Below, piece by piece: positions 45,891-53,945 of a stretch of DNA of 64,000 bases. Source of the DNA: Angelakisella massiliensis. GTDB taxonomy: Bacteria > Bacillota > Clostridia > Oscillospirales > Ruminococcaceae. The position numbers and the translations under genes were made by a program. The stretch covers positions 1,478,756-1,542,755 of the forward strand of contig NZ_LT629945.1 of the NCBI RefSeq assembly GCF_900104675.1, given 5' to 3'. Numbering within the stretch: position 1 is the first letter of the stretch; each line of letters starts with the position of its first letter. A model generated the notes under the pieces. The model had not been told where the DNA came from and did no database searches. It saw only the letters and a list, made by a program, of their open reading frames with translations.

Positions 45891-48800
45891 ATGCCGTATT
45901 CTTCATACGACCATGACAAATTGGAAACCGCCGAAACCATGCGGATAGAACGCCGGATATATTTTGAAGCAAAGGACGGGGATATTGCCCCCTATGTTTC
46001 TTTGCCGCTGGAACAGCTACACGCCATGCGCGAGGAAAGCGCGGCAGCGGAACAGGCGATTTTTAACGATCTCTCAAGCCGCGCCGCCGCATGGGAGGAA
46101 CAGGCGGGCAAAACACTTTTGCTTGACAAAGCGATTGAATACACAAGGACAACCGTTGTGCAGCACACTTCTAACGAGTGGCAGAAAGGCGAATATGACC
46201 GATATACCCGCAGCAACCGGGTATATCAGATGAACTACCACATTTACGAGAACACCCGTTACGACAGGGAGAAGCAGCAAAGCGTCCCTTACTCTTATTC
46301 TCTCACATGGGGCGTTTATACCAACAGCCCGAACAGGAACGGGCAAGCGAAGATTGCCGGGCAGGACAGAAAGGTTTTTTCCGATAAGGCGGCTATGGAA
46401 AAATATCTGAATGGACGTATCAAAGCATACGACCGTCTGTTTACGGAAATCTCCCCGCCTATCCCGCAGGAGTACGCCGAGCATTTCAAAGTAAACGGTA
46501 TGCTTTTACCGGGCTATACCATTGAGGGCGAGGAACCCCCGCAGCAGCAGCCACAGGCGGCAGCTATCCCCGAAACTACCGGGCAGCAAAAGGAGCGTGA
46601 ACACATGAGCGAACAGTTTTCTATTATGATTGGCAACCGCAGCCGTTTTGAAGCGGGCGACCCCGGCGGTTATTGGCTGGATATGCCCGCCACAAAGGAG
46701 CAACTTCACGAAGCTATGCAGAGCGTCGGCATTACCGCCGACAACCCGCAGGATTTTTCCATTCGCGGCTTTTCCGACGACCCGGAAAAACATATTGCCT
46801 TGCCTTATGACATGGTATGCGCCGCCAACGTGGACGAACTCAATTTTCTTGCGGCGCGGATTGAGCAGTTAGACCCCGCCGAGATCGGCAAGCTGAACGC
46901 AGCTTTGCAGCAGAAAAACGGCTTTGAGAATATCGGACAGGTAATCGACTTCACCTACAACGTGGATTTTTACGTCCATATTCCCGAAGTACATACCTAC
47001 CGCGATTTGGGCGACTACTACTTAAATCAATCCGGCATGGTACAAATGCCCGAAGAATGGAAAGGCGGGATTGACCTTACCGCGTTTGGAAGAAACGCCG
47101 CCGAGCAGGAAAAGGGCGCGTTTACCGAATACGGCTATATCGTCGAAAGCGGCGACGAGTGGGAGCGTCAATTTGAGGGGCGCGAAGTGCCGGAGGAATA
47201 CCGCATTATGAGTTACCCGCAGCAAGAGCGCGGCGAACAGGATAAAGTCTTTATGGACGCAGCCGAAGCACAGCAGACAGAAACGCCGCCCGCCGAGCCG
47301 CCGCAGCCCCGCCCCGTCGTGCCGATTATCCTTTCTTCTGAAAAACCCGGCGACAAGGTAAAGGAGATCACCGCCCGTCTGGAACAGGGCATACAAGCAA
47401 TTTTTGACAGCGACCGCTACAAAGAGTTTTTAACGGCTATGTCAAAGTTTCACGATTACAGCTTGAATAACACGATCTTGATTGCCATGCAGGGCGGCAA
47501 TTTGGTAAAGGGCTATTCACAATGGCAGAAAGAGTTTGACCGCCATGTGAAAAGCGGCGAGAAAGGTATTAAAATCTTTGCCCCCGCCCCCTACAAGGTA
47601 AAAAAGCTGGTGGATAAAATCGACCCCGACACAAGAAAGCCCATACTTGACAGCGAGGGAAAGACGGTTAAGGAGGAAAAGGAAGTTACCGTTCCCGCCT
47701 TTAAGGTTGTAACCGTCTTTGACATTTCGCAGACCGAGGGAAAGGAGTTTCCCGACCTCTCCGTGAAACCGCTGCTTGCCGATGTGGAACAGTACGAGGA
47801 CTTTTTCGCTGCCCTTGAAAAAGCGTCCCCCGTTCCGATTGCTTTTGAGCAGATCACAAACGGCGCAAACGGATATTTCAGCTTGACCGATAAGCGAATT
47901 GCTATCAAAGAGGGTGTAAGTGAGCTGCAAGCGGTTAAGACCGCCATTCACGAAATCGCCCATGCGAAGCTGCATGACGTGGACTTAAACGCCCCGCTGG
48001 AGGAACAAAACCGCGTTGACCGCCGCAGCCGCGAGGTACAGGCTGAAAGCGTTGCCTATACGGTGTGTCAGCATTTCGGGCTTGATACGTCGGATTACTC
48101 TTTCGGGTATGTTGCCGGGTGGAGCAGCGGCAAGGAAATGACCGAATTAAAAGCGTCCCTTGAAACGATACAGGCAACCGCAAAGGAACTCATTACCGAG
48201 ATCGAGGGGCATTTTACCGAATTGCAGCAGCAGCGGCAAGCCGAGCAGGAGCAGGAAGCGAAAACAAAAGAAACCTTGCTTCTCAACGGTAAGGAGGACA
48301 GCTACGGGATTTATCAGTTAGCCCGCAGAGAGGAAACTATGGATTTGCGCTTTGAGCCTTTCGACCGTCTGCAAGCAACGGGGCATACCGTTGACCGGGC
48401 AAATTATGAACTCGTCTATACTGCGCCGCTTACAAAGGATATGACGCTTGGCGGCATTTGGGAAAAGTTTAATATCGACCGCCCCGCCGACTTCAAGGGG
48501 CATAGCCTTTCCGTTTCCAACATTGTTGTGCTTCATCAGAACGGCGAGAACACCGCCCATTATGTAGACAGCATAGGTTTTCAGCAGGTGCCGGAGTTTT
48601 TACAGGAGCAAGCGCAGCAGACCCCCGTATTTGATAAGCTATCTCCCGAACAGCAGCAAGCCCTATCCGATACCGTAAAAGATACGCTGCAACTGCTCGT
48701 AGACGCAGACAAGCGGATTTATGGCGACGTTACGGGCAAGACCCTTGAAGCAATCGCGGCGCAAGGGTATTCCTACAAGGGCGGGCAGCTTGAAAAGCAG

Positions 48801-49289
48801 CAGCCGGAAGCGACCCCCGAAAGCCTTATGACGGGCGAAACCGTCAGAACGCCGAGGGGCAATTTTTACATTACCGATATGAGCCGTGAACAGATCGAAG
48901 CGGCGGGCTTTGGTTTTCATCATGCGTCGGAGGACGGGAAGTATCTCATTATGGGAAATGGTACACAGGCTTATGCCATAGCCGCCGAGCAGCCGCAGCG
49001 GGATAATCCCTTAAAGCACGTTGAGGACATTGTAGAACAGAACGACAACAACTTTGACGGGATTATCAATAATACGCCGCAAACGCCCACCGTCGCGGAT
49101 TTGGAGCAGCGGGCAAAGGCGGGCGAAGCGATTTCCGTTACCGACCTTGCGAAAGCGGTAAAAGCCGAGAAACGGGAGCAGCCGCAGAAGAAACCGTCCA
49201 TTTTGAAGAAGCTGGACGAGTACAAGAAACAGGCGGCGCAGCAGCCGAAAGCCAAGCAGAAAGAACAGAAAAAGGATTTGGAGGTTTGA
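45891..49289 (+). CDS. Multidomain anti-restriction protein (ArdA-like + ArdC-like/metallopeptidase + YodL-like)
   Basis: An 1132-residue cytosolic protein. Residues 1-230 form a domain I do not recognise. About 240-450 resembles ArdA, a DNA-mimicking antirestriction protein (MIGNRSRFEAGDPGGYWLDMP; ITADNPQDFSIRGF). About 475-790 resembles ArdC: a single-strand DNA-binding-like start (FHDYSLNNTILIAMQGG; GYSQWQKEFDRHVKSGEKGI) and a zinc peptidase motif HEIAH near residue 686. About 805-905 resembles the YodL domain (YGIYQLARREETMDLRF). The C-terminal tail is basic. Inside the gene, AAAAGGAG and ATG 46605 (Met239) sit right at the ArdA boundary, so a shorter 894-residue product is likely as well. 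Confidence 0.82.
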   Translation: MPYSSYDHDKLETAETMRIERRIYFEAKDGDIAPYVSLPLEQLHAMREESAAAEQAIFNDLSSRAAAWEEQAGKTLLLDKAIEYTRTTVVQHTSNEWQKGEYDRYTRSNRVYQMNYHIYENTRYDREKQQSVPYSYSLTWGVYTNSPNRNGQAKIAGQDRKVFSDKAAMEKYLNGRIKAYDRLFTEISPPIPQEYAEHFKVNGMLLPGYTIEGEEPPQQQPQAAAIPETTGQQKEREHMSEQFSIMIGNRSRFEAGDPGGYWLDMPATKEQLHEAMQSVGITADNPQDFSIRGFSDDPEKHIALPYDMVCAANVDELNFLAARIEQLDPAEIGKLNAALQQKNGFENIGQVIDFTYNVDFYVHIPEVHTYRDLGDYYLNQSGMVQMPEEWKGGIDLTAFGRNAAEQEKGAFTEYGYIVESGDEWERQFEGREVPEEYRIMSYPQQERGEQDKVFMDAAEAQQTETPPAEPPQPRPVVPIILSSEKPGDKVKEITARLEQGIQAIFDSDRYKEFLTAMSKFHDYSLNNTILIAMQGGNLVKGYSQWQKEFDRHVKSGEKGIKIFAPAPYKVKKLVDKIDPDTRKPILDSEGKTVKEEKEVTVPAFKVVTVFDISQTEGKEFPDLSVKPLLADVEQYEDFFAALEKASPVPIAFEQITNGANGYFSLTDKRIAIKEGVSELQAVKTAIHEIAHAKLHDVDLNAPLEEQNRVDRRSREVQAESVAYTVCQHFGLDTSDYSFGYVAGWSSGKEMTELKASLETIQATAKELITEIEGHFTELQQQRQAEQEQEAKTKETLLLNGKEDSYGIYQLARREETMDLRFEPFDRLQATGHTVDRANYELVYTAPLTKDMTLGGIWEKFNIDRPADFKGHSLSVSNIVVLHQNGENTAHYVDSIGFQQVPEFLQEQAQQTPVFDKLSPEQQQALSDTVKDTLQLLVDADKRIYGDVTGKTLEAIAAQGYSYKGGQLEKQQPEATPESLMTGETVRTPRGNFYITDMSREQIEAAGFGFHHASEDGKYLIMGNGTQAYAIAAEQPQRDNPLKHVEDIVEQNDNNFDGIINNTPQTPTVADLEQRAKAGEAISVTDLAKAVKAEKREQPQKKPSILKKLDEYKKQAAQQPKAKQKEQKKDLEV

Positions 49290-49293
49290 TAGT

Positions 49294-49503
49294 ATGAATA
49301 TCCGCTTTACCATAGAGGAAGAAAACATAGTTGCGATTTACGCCGAGGACAGCCGGGAAACAACGCTTGAAAATATCCTTGCCGCTATGCCCTACATGGA
49401 CGAGGATATGCGCCAGCTTGCCGCCGTAGCGGTAAACAAGCTGCAAGCCATGACGGACAGCGAGTTTTCCGAAAGGGAGTTTATCTTGACCGACGAGGAA
49501 TAG
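49294..49503 (+). CDS. Transposon-transfer assisting protein (TTRAP family)
   Basis: A 69-residue acidic protein (MNIRFTIEEENIVAIYAED, ending EREFILTDEE). Size, sequence pattern and position behind the large anti-restriction gene fit the TTRAP family of small ICE proteins. The ATG is five bases after the preceding stop, with GGAGG inside that gene's end. The molecular role is unknown. A strong terminator follows at 49517. Confidence 0.75.
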   Translation: MNIRFTIEEENIVAIYAEDSRETTLENILAAMPYMDEDMRQLAAVAVNKLQAMTDSEFSEREFILTDEE

Positions 49504-49516
49504 CCCATAACGAAGC

Positions 49517-49563
49517 GGGGGCGCGGTTGCCGATTTCCGGCACCGCGCCCCTGTTCTTTTTTT
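49517..49563 (+). terminator. Terminator at the end of the ICE transfer operon
   Basis: GGGGGCGCGG (49517-49526) pairs with CCGCGCCCC (49543-49551), followed by TGTTCTTTTTTTT. It closes the plus-strand operon before the convergent relaxase gene. Confidence 0.85.
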
Positions 49564-49705
49564 GTCCTTGCGTGGACAATTAGAAAGCCGTTTTTGCGGG
49601 TTTGAATATACTTTATCGTCTATGTCGTTTTCATGCGCTGGAAGCCGCAGAAACACAGGCGTTTTCAGCCCTTAACATTCCACTTGCCACCCCATGTTTT
49701 GCGCC

Positions 49706-51040
49706 TTATCGCTCCTGCTCCCGCGCCCTGCTTTGGGACGGGTAAAGAATACTATCGACGTTCTTTTTGACAACGCCGTATTCCTGCATTTGCTTCTTGG
49801 CTTGCCGATAATCTTCATACAATTTGGTTTTCCTGTCGTTTAAGCTTCTATACTCCTTGCGCAGCGCGGCGAGATCGGGCAGCTTCTTTATCTGCATTTC
49901 CTTTAATGCCCTTGCCGCAGCTTCAAACAGGATAATTTCGCTTTCATGCCCCCGCAGATACTTTTCCTTGTCCGGCGATTTTCGGTATTCATCGTAAATC
50001 GGTTTTAACTGTCGGTATGTGGTGGTGTGCTTGATAAGCAGCGACAAATCAGACATACGCTGTTCCACTTCCTTAACCGCCTTTGCCGCCGCGTCATGAG
50101 CGGTCATAATATCGGCTATCTTGCTTTCAAGTTCGCTATAATACTCAATCTTGTTTTCGGTTAGGAAGTTCATGCTTTTAGCAGCCTGTTTCAGATTATG
50201 GATTTTTGCCCACCGTTCATAGCCCGCCGACTGTTGGGCTTTGATACTGTTTTCAAGATCGACGACAAGCCGGATTTTCTTATCTTCCCGCAGCGTTTTT
50301 GTTTTGGCAACATACACGCCCTTGATACGCTCCTTTATCGCTTCTTCCGTATAGGCCGCGCCGAGCGTCTTTGTGCGGGTAAACCGTTCCTGTCCGGCAG
50401 CGCGAAAGGAAATGTATTTGCCCTGTTTGATTTCATACCCCATTTCCTGCAAGCGGCGCAGCAGTTCGTCAAAATCTTTCACTTGGGGAATGAGAGTATC
50501 TATCGCCGTTTTCAGCTTTGCTTTGTAGCTTGTCCCTTGCTTTTCGGCGGTGTATTCTGCATAGCTTTTTCCCTTGTCCTGTCCCGGTACGACGACGGAT
50601 AGCCCATGCTCTTTACATATCCTGTCGCTGGTGCGCCGGATAAAGTGATAGCTTTGCTTGTTGGAATGGTACTTTTTGTAGTCAACGAAGCTAACCGCGT
50701 TGAAAATCAAGTGATTATGCAGATGGTCTTTATCGACGTGAGTTGTCAAAACAAACTCATACTTGCCGCCTAATACCGCCCCGGCAAGTTCCATGCCGAT
50801 TTTGTGCGCTTCTTCCGGTGTGGTTTCTCCCACCGCAAAGGATTGTATCAAGTGCCGCCCTAAATGTGTGCCGCGATCTCCGGCAGCTTCCCGCGTCCAT
50901 GCAAACTCAATATCGGCGGTTTCCAGCCCGCAGCCGAAAGAGGACGCAAGCAGCTTCCCGTCTGTCTTTTCGGGATTTAAGATATAGTCTATCGCAGCCT
51001 TTAAGGTTGATTTAATAGGGTGCGTCTTTGTAACCGCCAT
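49706..51040 (-). CDS. mobA: MOBP-type relaxase (MobA/VirD2 family)
   Basis: The 444-residue relaxase nicks the transfer origin and pilots the strand into the recipient. The metal-binding histidine motif HVDKDHLHNH is at residues 101-110. The N-terminal segment (KTHPIKSTLKAAIDYILNPEKT) matches the family in Tn1549-like elements. The C-terminal half is a long helical, Lys/Glu-rich region. The start lies within the end of mobC (overlap 40 bases). The 49564-49705 stretch behind it shows no gene. Confidence 0.9.
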   Translation of the reverse strand: MAVTKTHPIKSTLKAAIDYILNPEKTDGKLLASSFGCGLETADIEFAWTREAAGDRGTHLGRHLIQSFAVGETTPEEAHKIGMELAGAVLGGKYEFVLTTHVDKDHLHNHLIFNAVSFVDYKKYHSNKQSYHFIRRTSDRICKEHGLSVVVPGQDKGKSYAEYTAEKQGTSYKAKLKTAIDTLIPQVKDFDELLRRLQEMGYEIKQGKYISFRAAGQERFTRTKTLGAAYTEEAIKERIKGVYVAKTKTLREDKKIRLVVDLENSIKAQQSAGYERWAKIHNLKQAAKSMNFLTENKIEYYSELESKIADIMTAHDAAAKAVKEVEQRMSDLSLLIKHTTTYRQLKPIYDEYRKSPDKEKYLRGHESEIILFEAAARALKEMQIKKLPDLAALRKEYRSLNDRKTKLYEDYRQAKKQMQEYGVVKKNVDSILYPSQSRAREQER

Positions 51041-51330
51041 ATCTCGTCCACCGCCTTTTTAATGTCCTCTATATCCTGCCTGTAAACCGTCCCCGTCGCA
51101 TTGGCGCGTTTTGCAATTTGGTTGATGTTCCGGCTCACCGCTTGCAGTTCCCGGATATATGCTTTTGTGTCGCTTCGGTCAACGACAAGAATATACCCGT
51201 CTATCGCCATTTTACGGAAGTATGCCCCATACTGCTTTATGGGAAGCTGCTTCATCTTCTCGTCGATCAGCCGCTTTTCTTCTTCCGTAACGTAAAACTT
51301 CATCTGTATATTTCTCTTTCGGTTTTCCAT
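51001..51330 (-). CDS. mobC: Relaxosome accessory protein MobC
   Basis: A 109-residue DNA-binding accessory protein. The N terminus (RKRNIQMKFYVTEEEKRLIDEKM) is ribbon-helix-helix-like. LQAVSRNINQIAKRANATGTVY near residues 65-86 is the conserved MobC motif. It helps the relaxase open the origin of transfer. GCGGTGCGG-type purines precede the ATG. The double-palindrome repeat copy 2 sits 20 bases upstream, where an oriT is expected. Confidence 0.88.
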   Translation of the reverse strand: MENRKRNIQMKFYVTEEEKRLIDEKMKQLPIKQYGAYFRKMAIDGYILVVDRSDTKAYIRELQAVSRNINQIAKRANATGTVYRQDIEDIKKAVDEIWRLQRRTLLNQP

Positions 51331-51350
51331 TTCCGCACCGCCTTTCGGTA

Positions 51351-51418
51351 TAAGGGTTTGGGATTATCCCAACAAGCATTTTCCGCAAACGGGTACTCGT
51401 TTGCTGTGCTTGCTATCT
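51351..51418 (-). repeat. Double-palindrome repeat, copy 2: candidate oriT
   Basis: On the minus strand this reads as copy 1 without the inserted hairpin: TAGCAAGCACAGCAAACGAG, the palindrome GCAAACG-AGTACC-CGTTTGC, then CTTGTTGGGATAATCCCAAA and CCCTTA. The TTGGGAT-A-ATCCCAA part is a perfect palindrome. It lies directly upstream of mobC-mobA, the usual place of oriT in MOBP elements. The nic site cannot be assigned from sequence alone. Confidence 0.65.
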
Positions 51419-51531
51419 ACTCCATACCCCCACCGAAAGGCGGTATTTGTTGCGCGTTCCTTTGATTTTGGACGCAAAAAAAGATTGCAGCCGCCATGCG
51501 CTGCAATCTCCCGATTTCTCATATTGTGAGG

Positions 51532-51894
51532 TTAATCCTCTGCTTTTTCGACTTCCGTTATCTCCCTTGCTGTTGCGGTTACAATCCGTATGCCTTTATC
51601 GCTCATACCGTCCAGCAGCGCGTCAAGCTGCCGCCGCCCGGTGGATTTCTCCGCATTGCTGTTCGGGAAGAAAAATTGATCTACCGAAATATGATACCGG
51701 GTTACAAGGTCATAGAATACCTGTAAACTCGGCTGTTGTCCCTTGTTCTCGATATTCGCAAGGTAGCGCGGGGAAATATATAACTCGTCGCTTACCTTTT
51801 TGCGGCTCTCGCCGTATTCATTTCTCGCGGCTTTTATAGCTGCCCCGAAAGCCTTAAAGTCGTACAATGGTACGGGTCTTTTTGCCATTTTCAT
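51532..51894 (-). CDS. XRE-family repressor, Tn916 orf9-like
   Basis: A 120-residue helix-turn-helix regulator. DFKAFGAAIKAARNEYGESRKKVSDELYISPRYLANIENKGQQPSLQVFYDLV spans the helix-turn-helix, and VDQFFFPNSNAEKSTGRRQLD follows. The pattern closely resembles the Orf9 repressor of Tn916 as I remember it. Orf9 represses the downstream orf7/orf8 activators. Here too it is divergent from a leader-attenuator, a KTR gene and orf7/orf8-like genes. The start may be at 51894 or two codons further in; no strong ribosome binding site is visible. Confidence 0.85.
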   Translation of the reverse strand: MKMAKRPVPLYDFKAFGAAIKAARNEYGESRKKVSDELYISPRYLANIENKGQQPSLQVFYDLVTRYHISVDQFFFPNSNAEKSTGRRQLDALLDGMSDKGIRIVTATAREITEVEKAED

Positions 51895-51981
51895 TCACCC
51901 TGTTACATTTTACAGTTCACCTTTCTTTTTGGATATGTCCACACAATTCATATCATTAGGTTAAATACTTCCTGTTGTGTA

Positions 51982-52010
51982 TTGACAGTAGACTGATTTT
52001 CTGATAAAAT
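51982..52010 (+). promoter_or_regulatory. Promoter of the leader/Cfr-like unit
   Basis: A near-consensus promoter: TTGACA (51982-51987), 17 bases, TAAAAT (52005-52010). It lies between the divergent XRE gene and the leader peptide, and would drive the leader, KTR and Cfr-like genes. Confidence 0.85.
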
Positions 52011-52038
52011 GAAATTTATGTAAAAGGAGGCGGCGTTT

Positions 52039-52065
52039 ATGTTGCATAGCATGCGTATTAGATAA
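52039..52065 (+). CDS. Leader peptide MLHSMRIR
   Basis: A nine-codon ORF (Met-Leu-His-Ser-Met-Arg-Ile-Arg-stop) with a perfect AAAGGAGG eight bases upstream (52023-52030). Its coding sequence can pair with 52113-52135 around an intrinsic terminator. From memory, the leader peptide of tet(M)/tet(W)-type genes ends in a similar MRIR string and controls them by transcription attenuation. Position, ribosome binding site and hairpins support a regulatory leader; the resemblance to tet leaders is recollection. Confidence 0.75.
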   Translation: MLHSMRIR

Positions 52066-52085
52066 GCATTGAAAAAAAGGATTTT

Positions 52086-52109
52086 CCCATTTTCAACATG
52101 GGCTTTTTT
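52086..52109 (+). terminator. Attenuator 1 after the leader peptide
   Basis: CCCAT (52086-52090) pairs with ATGGG (52098-52102), followed by CTTTTTTG. The flanking strings TAGCATGCG...ATAAGCAT (in the leader ORF) and ATGCTTAT..GCGGATGCTA (52113-52135) are complementary, so this short hairpin sits in the loop of a larger structure. Such nesting is typical of ribosome-controlled attenuation. Confidence 0.65.
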
Positions 52110-52144
52110 GTCATGCTTATTTTGCGGATGCTATACAAAAAACT

Positions 52145-52261
52145 AACGACGTATAGATATAGTATAGACATAGTGCAAGCTATGCCTTAGTTTTGTTGTA
52201 CTGCTCTGTGCATTATAAATGCAGGTCAATGCTCATGTTGAGGATTGACCTGCATTTTTTT
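52145..52261 (+). promoter_or_regulatory. Second part of the leader with attenuator 2
   Basis: AACTAA (52141-52146) and TTAGTT (52189-52194) with inner CATAG/CTATG form a hairpin. A strong terminator follows: TGCAGGTCAAT (52220-52230) pairs perfectly with ATTGACCTGCA (52244-52254), then seven T. Full-length transcripts to the KTR and Cfr-like genes must read through this terminator. Confidence 0.7.
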
Positions 52262-52286
52262 GTGTAAAAAGGACGAGTGAAATATA

Positions 52287-52472
52287 ATGCTTAAAAAATA
52301 TTGGATAAAATGTCCGATTTGTAACGGAAAGACGAGAGTTCAAGTATTTCATAATACTGTATTAAAAGATTTTCCTCTTTTCTGCCCTAAATGCAAATTG
52401 ACGCATATCATTGATGTAGAAAAATTAGAGATTGTAATCAAAAATACAGAAAAACAAACTTTTATTATTTAG
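52287..52472 (+). CDS. Cysteine-rich KTR domain protein (Tn916 orf6-like)
   Basis: A 61-residue protein with two Cys pairs, CPICNGKTRVQ and CPKC, separated by about 25 residues: a small zinc ribbon with the KTR string that names the family. It is found directly downstream of tet(M) in Tn916-type elements. Here no tet gene precedes it; the leader-attenuator region does. The ATG 52287 has a weak site (AAAGGACGAG further upstream). The function is unknown. It is followed after 16 bases by the Cfr-like gene. Confidence 0.82.
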   Translation: MLKKYWIKCPICNGKTRVQVFHNTVLKDFPLFCPKCKLTHIIDVEKLEIVIKNTEKQTFII

Positions 52473-52488
52473 AAGAAAGGATATAAAA

Positions 52489-53472
52489 ATGAAACGTTTA
52501 CCTAAATATACGCCTGCGGAAGTACGGAATGATCCATACGGATTTACTTACAAAGAAATGTCGGAAGTTATTGGCGAGAATGAAGCAAAAGCCTTATATG
52601 AAGAATTATATAAGCAATTACCACGCAAAAAAAATCTATCAATGTTGGTAAAAAATATTTGCAAAAGCAGTGATACTGAAAAGTATGTTTACGAACTGAA
52701 AGACAACAAATACATTGAAACGGTTTTTATCAAGCGGCGAGATGGTGGAACTGTTTGCGTGAGCACACAAGTCGGTTGTCCTGTTGGTTGTATTTTTTGT
52801 GAGTCCGGGCGAAATGGCTTTGTTCGTAATCTAACATCGTCAGAAATCGTACAACAGATTATATTGTTGCGTCGAAAAGTAAACCGTATCGTTTTTATGG
52901 GTATGGGAGAGCCTTTATTCAATTATGACAACTTGATAAAAGCAATCCATATTCTCCGAGATAGATATGGGCTCAACTTTCCAACCGACGGCATTACCAT
53001 ATCAACAGTTGGTCCGGTCGATCAATTAAAAAAATTGCGCGAGGAACATCTTAAAATTCAGTTGACAATATCTTTACACGCAGCAACACAATCTGCAAGA
53101 AATCGTATTATTCCTCACATGCGCATATATGCTATTGAAGATGTTGTTAAGCAAGCCTTATCCTATTCTGAAAGGCATAATCGCAAAATTGTCTTTGCGT
53201 ATTTGCTTTTACCGGGTATAAATGACCGGCCCTCAGATGTAAGACAACTTGCAAAATGGTTTCGGGGCAAAAAAGTTATGATTAACGTGTTACAATACAA
53301 CCCAACAAGCAATTCAAGAATTAAAGCACCACAGAAACGGGAAATAGTTGCATTCAAACATCAATTAGAGCAAGCAGGACTTGAAGTTACTATGAGAGTT
53401 TCTCATGGCAGAGAGATTAACGCGGCTTGTGGACAGTTAGCTAACACATATAATAAATTCAAAAAAAAATGA
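52489..53472 (+). CDS. Cfr-like 23S rRNA (adenine-2503) methyltransferase
   Basis: A 327-residue radical SAM methyltransferase of the RlmN/Cfr family. The cluster motif CPVGCIFC gives Cys97, Cys101 and Cys104. The two mechanistic cysteines are also there: Cys90 (GTVCVSTQ) and Cys314 (NAACGQL). MGMGEPLFNYDN and ISLHAATQSARN are family blocks. LPGINDRPSD and LQYNPTSNS match Cfr (LPGVND, RYNPT) better than RlmN. Known Cfr enzymes methylate C8 of A2503 and give resistance to phenicols, lincosamides, oxazolidinones, pleuromutilins and streptogramin A. Whether this divergent member does so is inference. GAAAGGATATAAAA precedes the ATG; base composition is AT-rich versus the ICE backbone (24 of 60 G+C at 52501-52560). 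Confidence 0.8.
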   Translation: MKRLPKYTPAEVRNDPYGFTYKEMSEVIGENEAKALYEELYKQLPRKKNLSMLVKNICKSSDTEKYVYELKDNKYIETVFIKRRDGGTVCVSTQVGCPVGCIFCESGRNGFVRNLTSSEIVQQIILLRRKVNRIVFMGMGEPLFNYDNLIKAIHILRDRYGLNFPTDGITISTVGPVDQLKKLREEHLKIQLTISLHAATQSARNRIIPHMRIYAIEDVVKQALSYSERHNRKIVFAYLLLPGINDRPSDVRQLAKWFRGKKVMINVLQYNPTSNSRIKAPQKREIVAFKHQLEQAGLEVTMRVSHGREINAACGQLANTYNKFKKK

Positions 53473-53500
53473 TTAAAAGTGCCAGACGCATAGACGCAGA

Positions 53501-53547
53501 GCCGATAACGCATTAGGTCAAAAAACCTATGTGTTATCGGCTTTTTT
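53501..53547 (+). terminator. Terminator after the Cfr-like gene
   Basis: GCCGATAACGCATTAGGT (53501-53518) pairs with ACCTATGTGTTATCGGC (53525-53541), with one mismatch, followed by six T. Confidence 0.85.
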
Positions 53548-53625
53548 ATTTAATATTGCGCAAAAGCCGCTGTTCCCTATTATAGAATGGATTGCGGGTA
53601 GTGTATTAAAGTCGCCCTTTTTTAA

Positions 53626-53666
53626 GGATACGGCGGTATCGGGGAGGTATCGCCGTGTCCATTTTT
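53626..53666 (+). terminator. Second terminator upstream of the orf7-like gene
   Basis: GGATACGGCG pairs with CGCCGTGTCC (one G-U pair) with an inner GTATC/GGTAT stem, followed by ATTTTTATTT. Between here and the sigma-factor gene (53667-53945) I see no gene; GCCCGTCCGC/GCGGACGGGC (53787-53810) is a further GC hairpin followed by TTTTGC. Confidence 0.75.
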
Positions 53667-53945
53667 ATTTACTGTAACCCGCCTAATGCTTTGCGGTCAA
53701 AAAAAGCTATGCTCCGCAAGCGGGATATTCCGGCTATGAATGTGAACTGTCAATACATTTAGCTACTGCTTACATTTCCTTTGCGCCCGTCCGCGTCTTG
53801 CGGACGGGCGCATTTTGCTTTTTTCAACTTTTTTCTGAAAAGCGCACTCAAGAGCCATCTCCCGAACGGGTACGGAGCGAAAGGGGCAGAGAGGACAAGC
53901 CCTTAACTCCCGTCCTCTACTCCACGCGGGAAGGAGGTGAACTCT

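Noticed and set aside
49564-49705. Extra small gene between TTRAP and the relaxase
   Set aside because: Only short frames without ribosome binding sites; AATTAGAAAGCCG-type sequence also seen near 30940 is too short to call a feature.
52489-53472. Housekeeping RlmN
   Set aside because: Location on an ICE behind a resistance-type leader, AT-rich composition and the LPGIND/YNPT signatures favour the Cfr branch; a phylogeny would decide.
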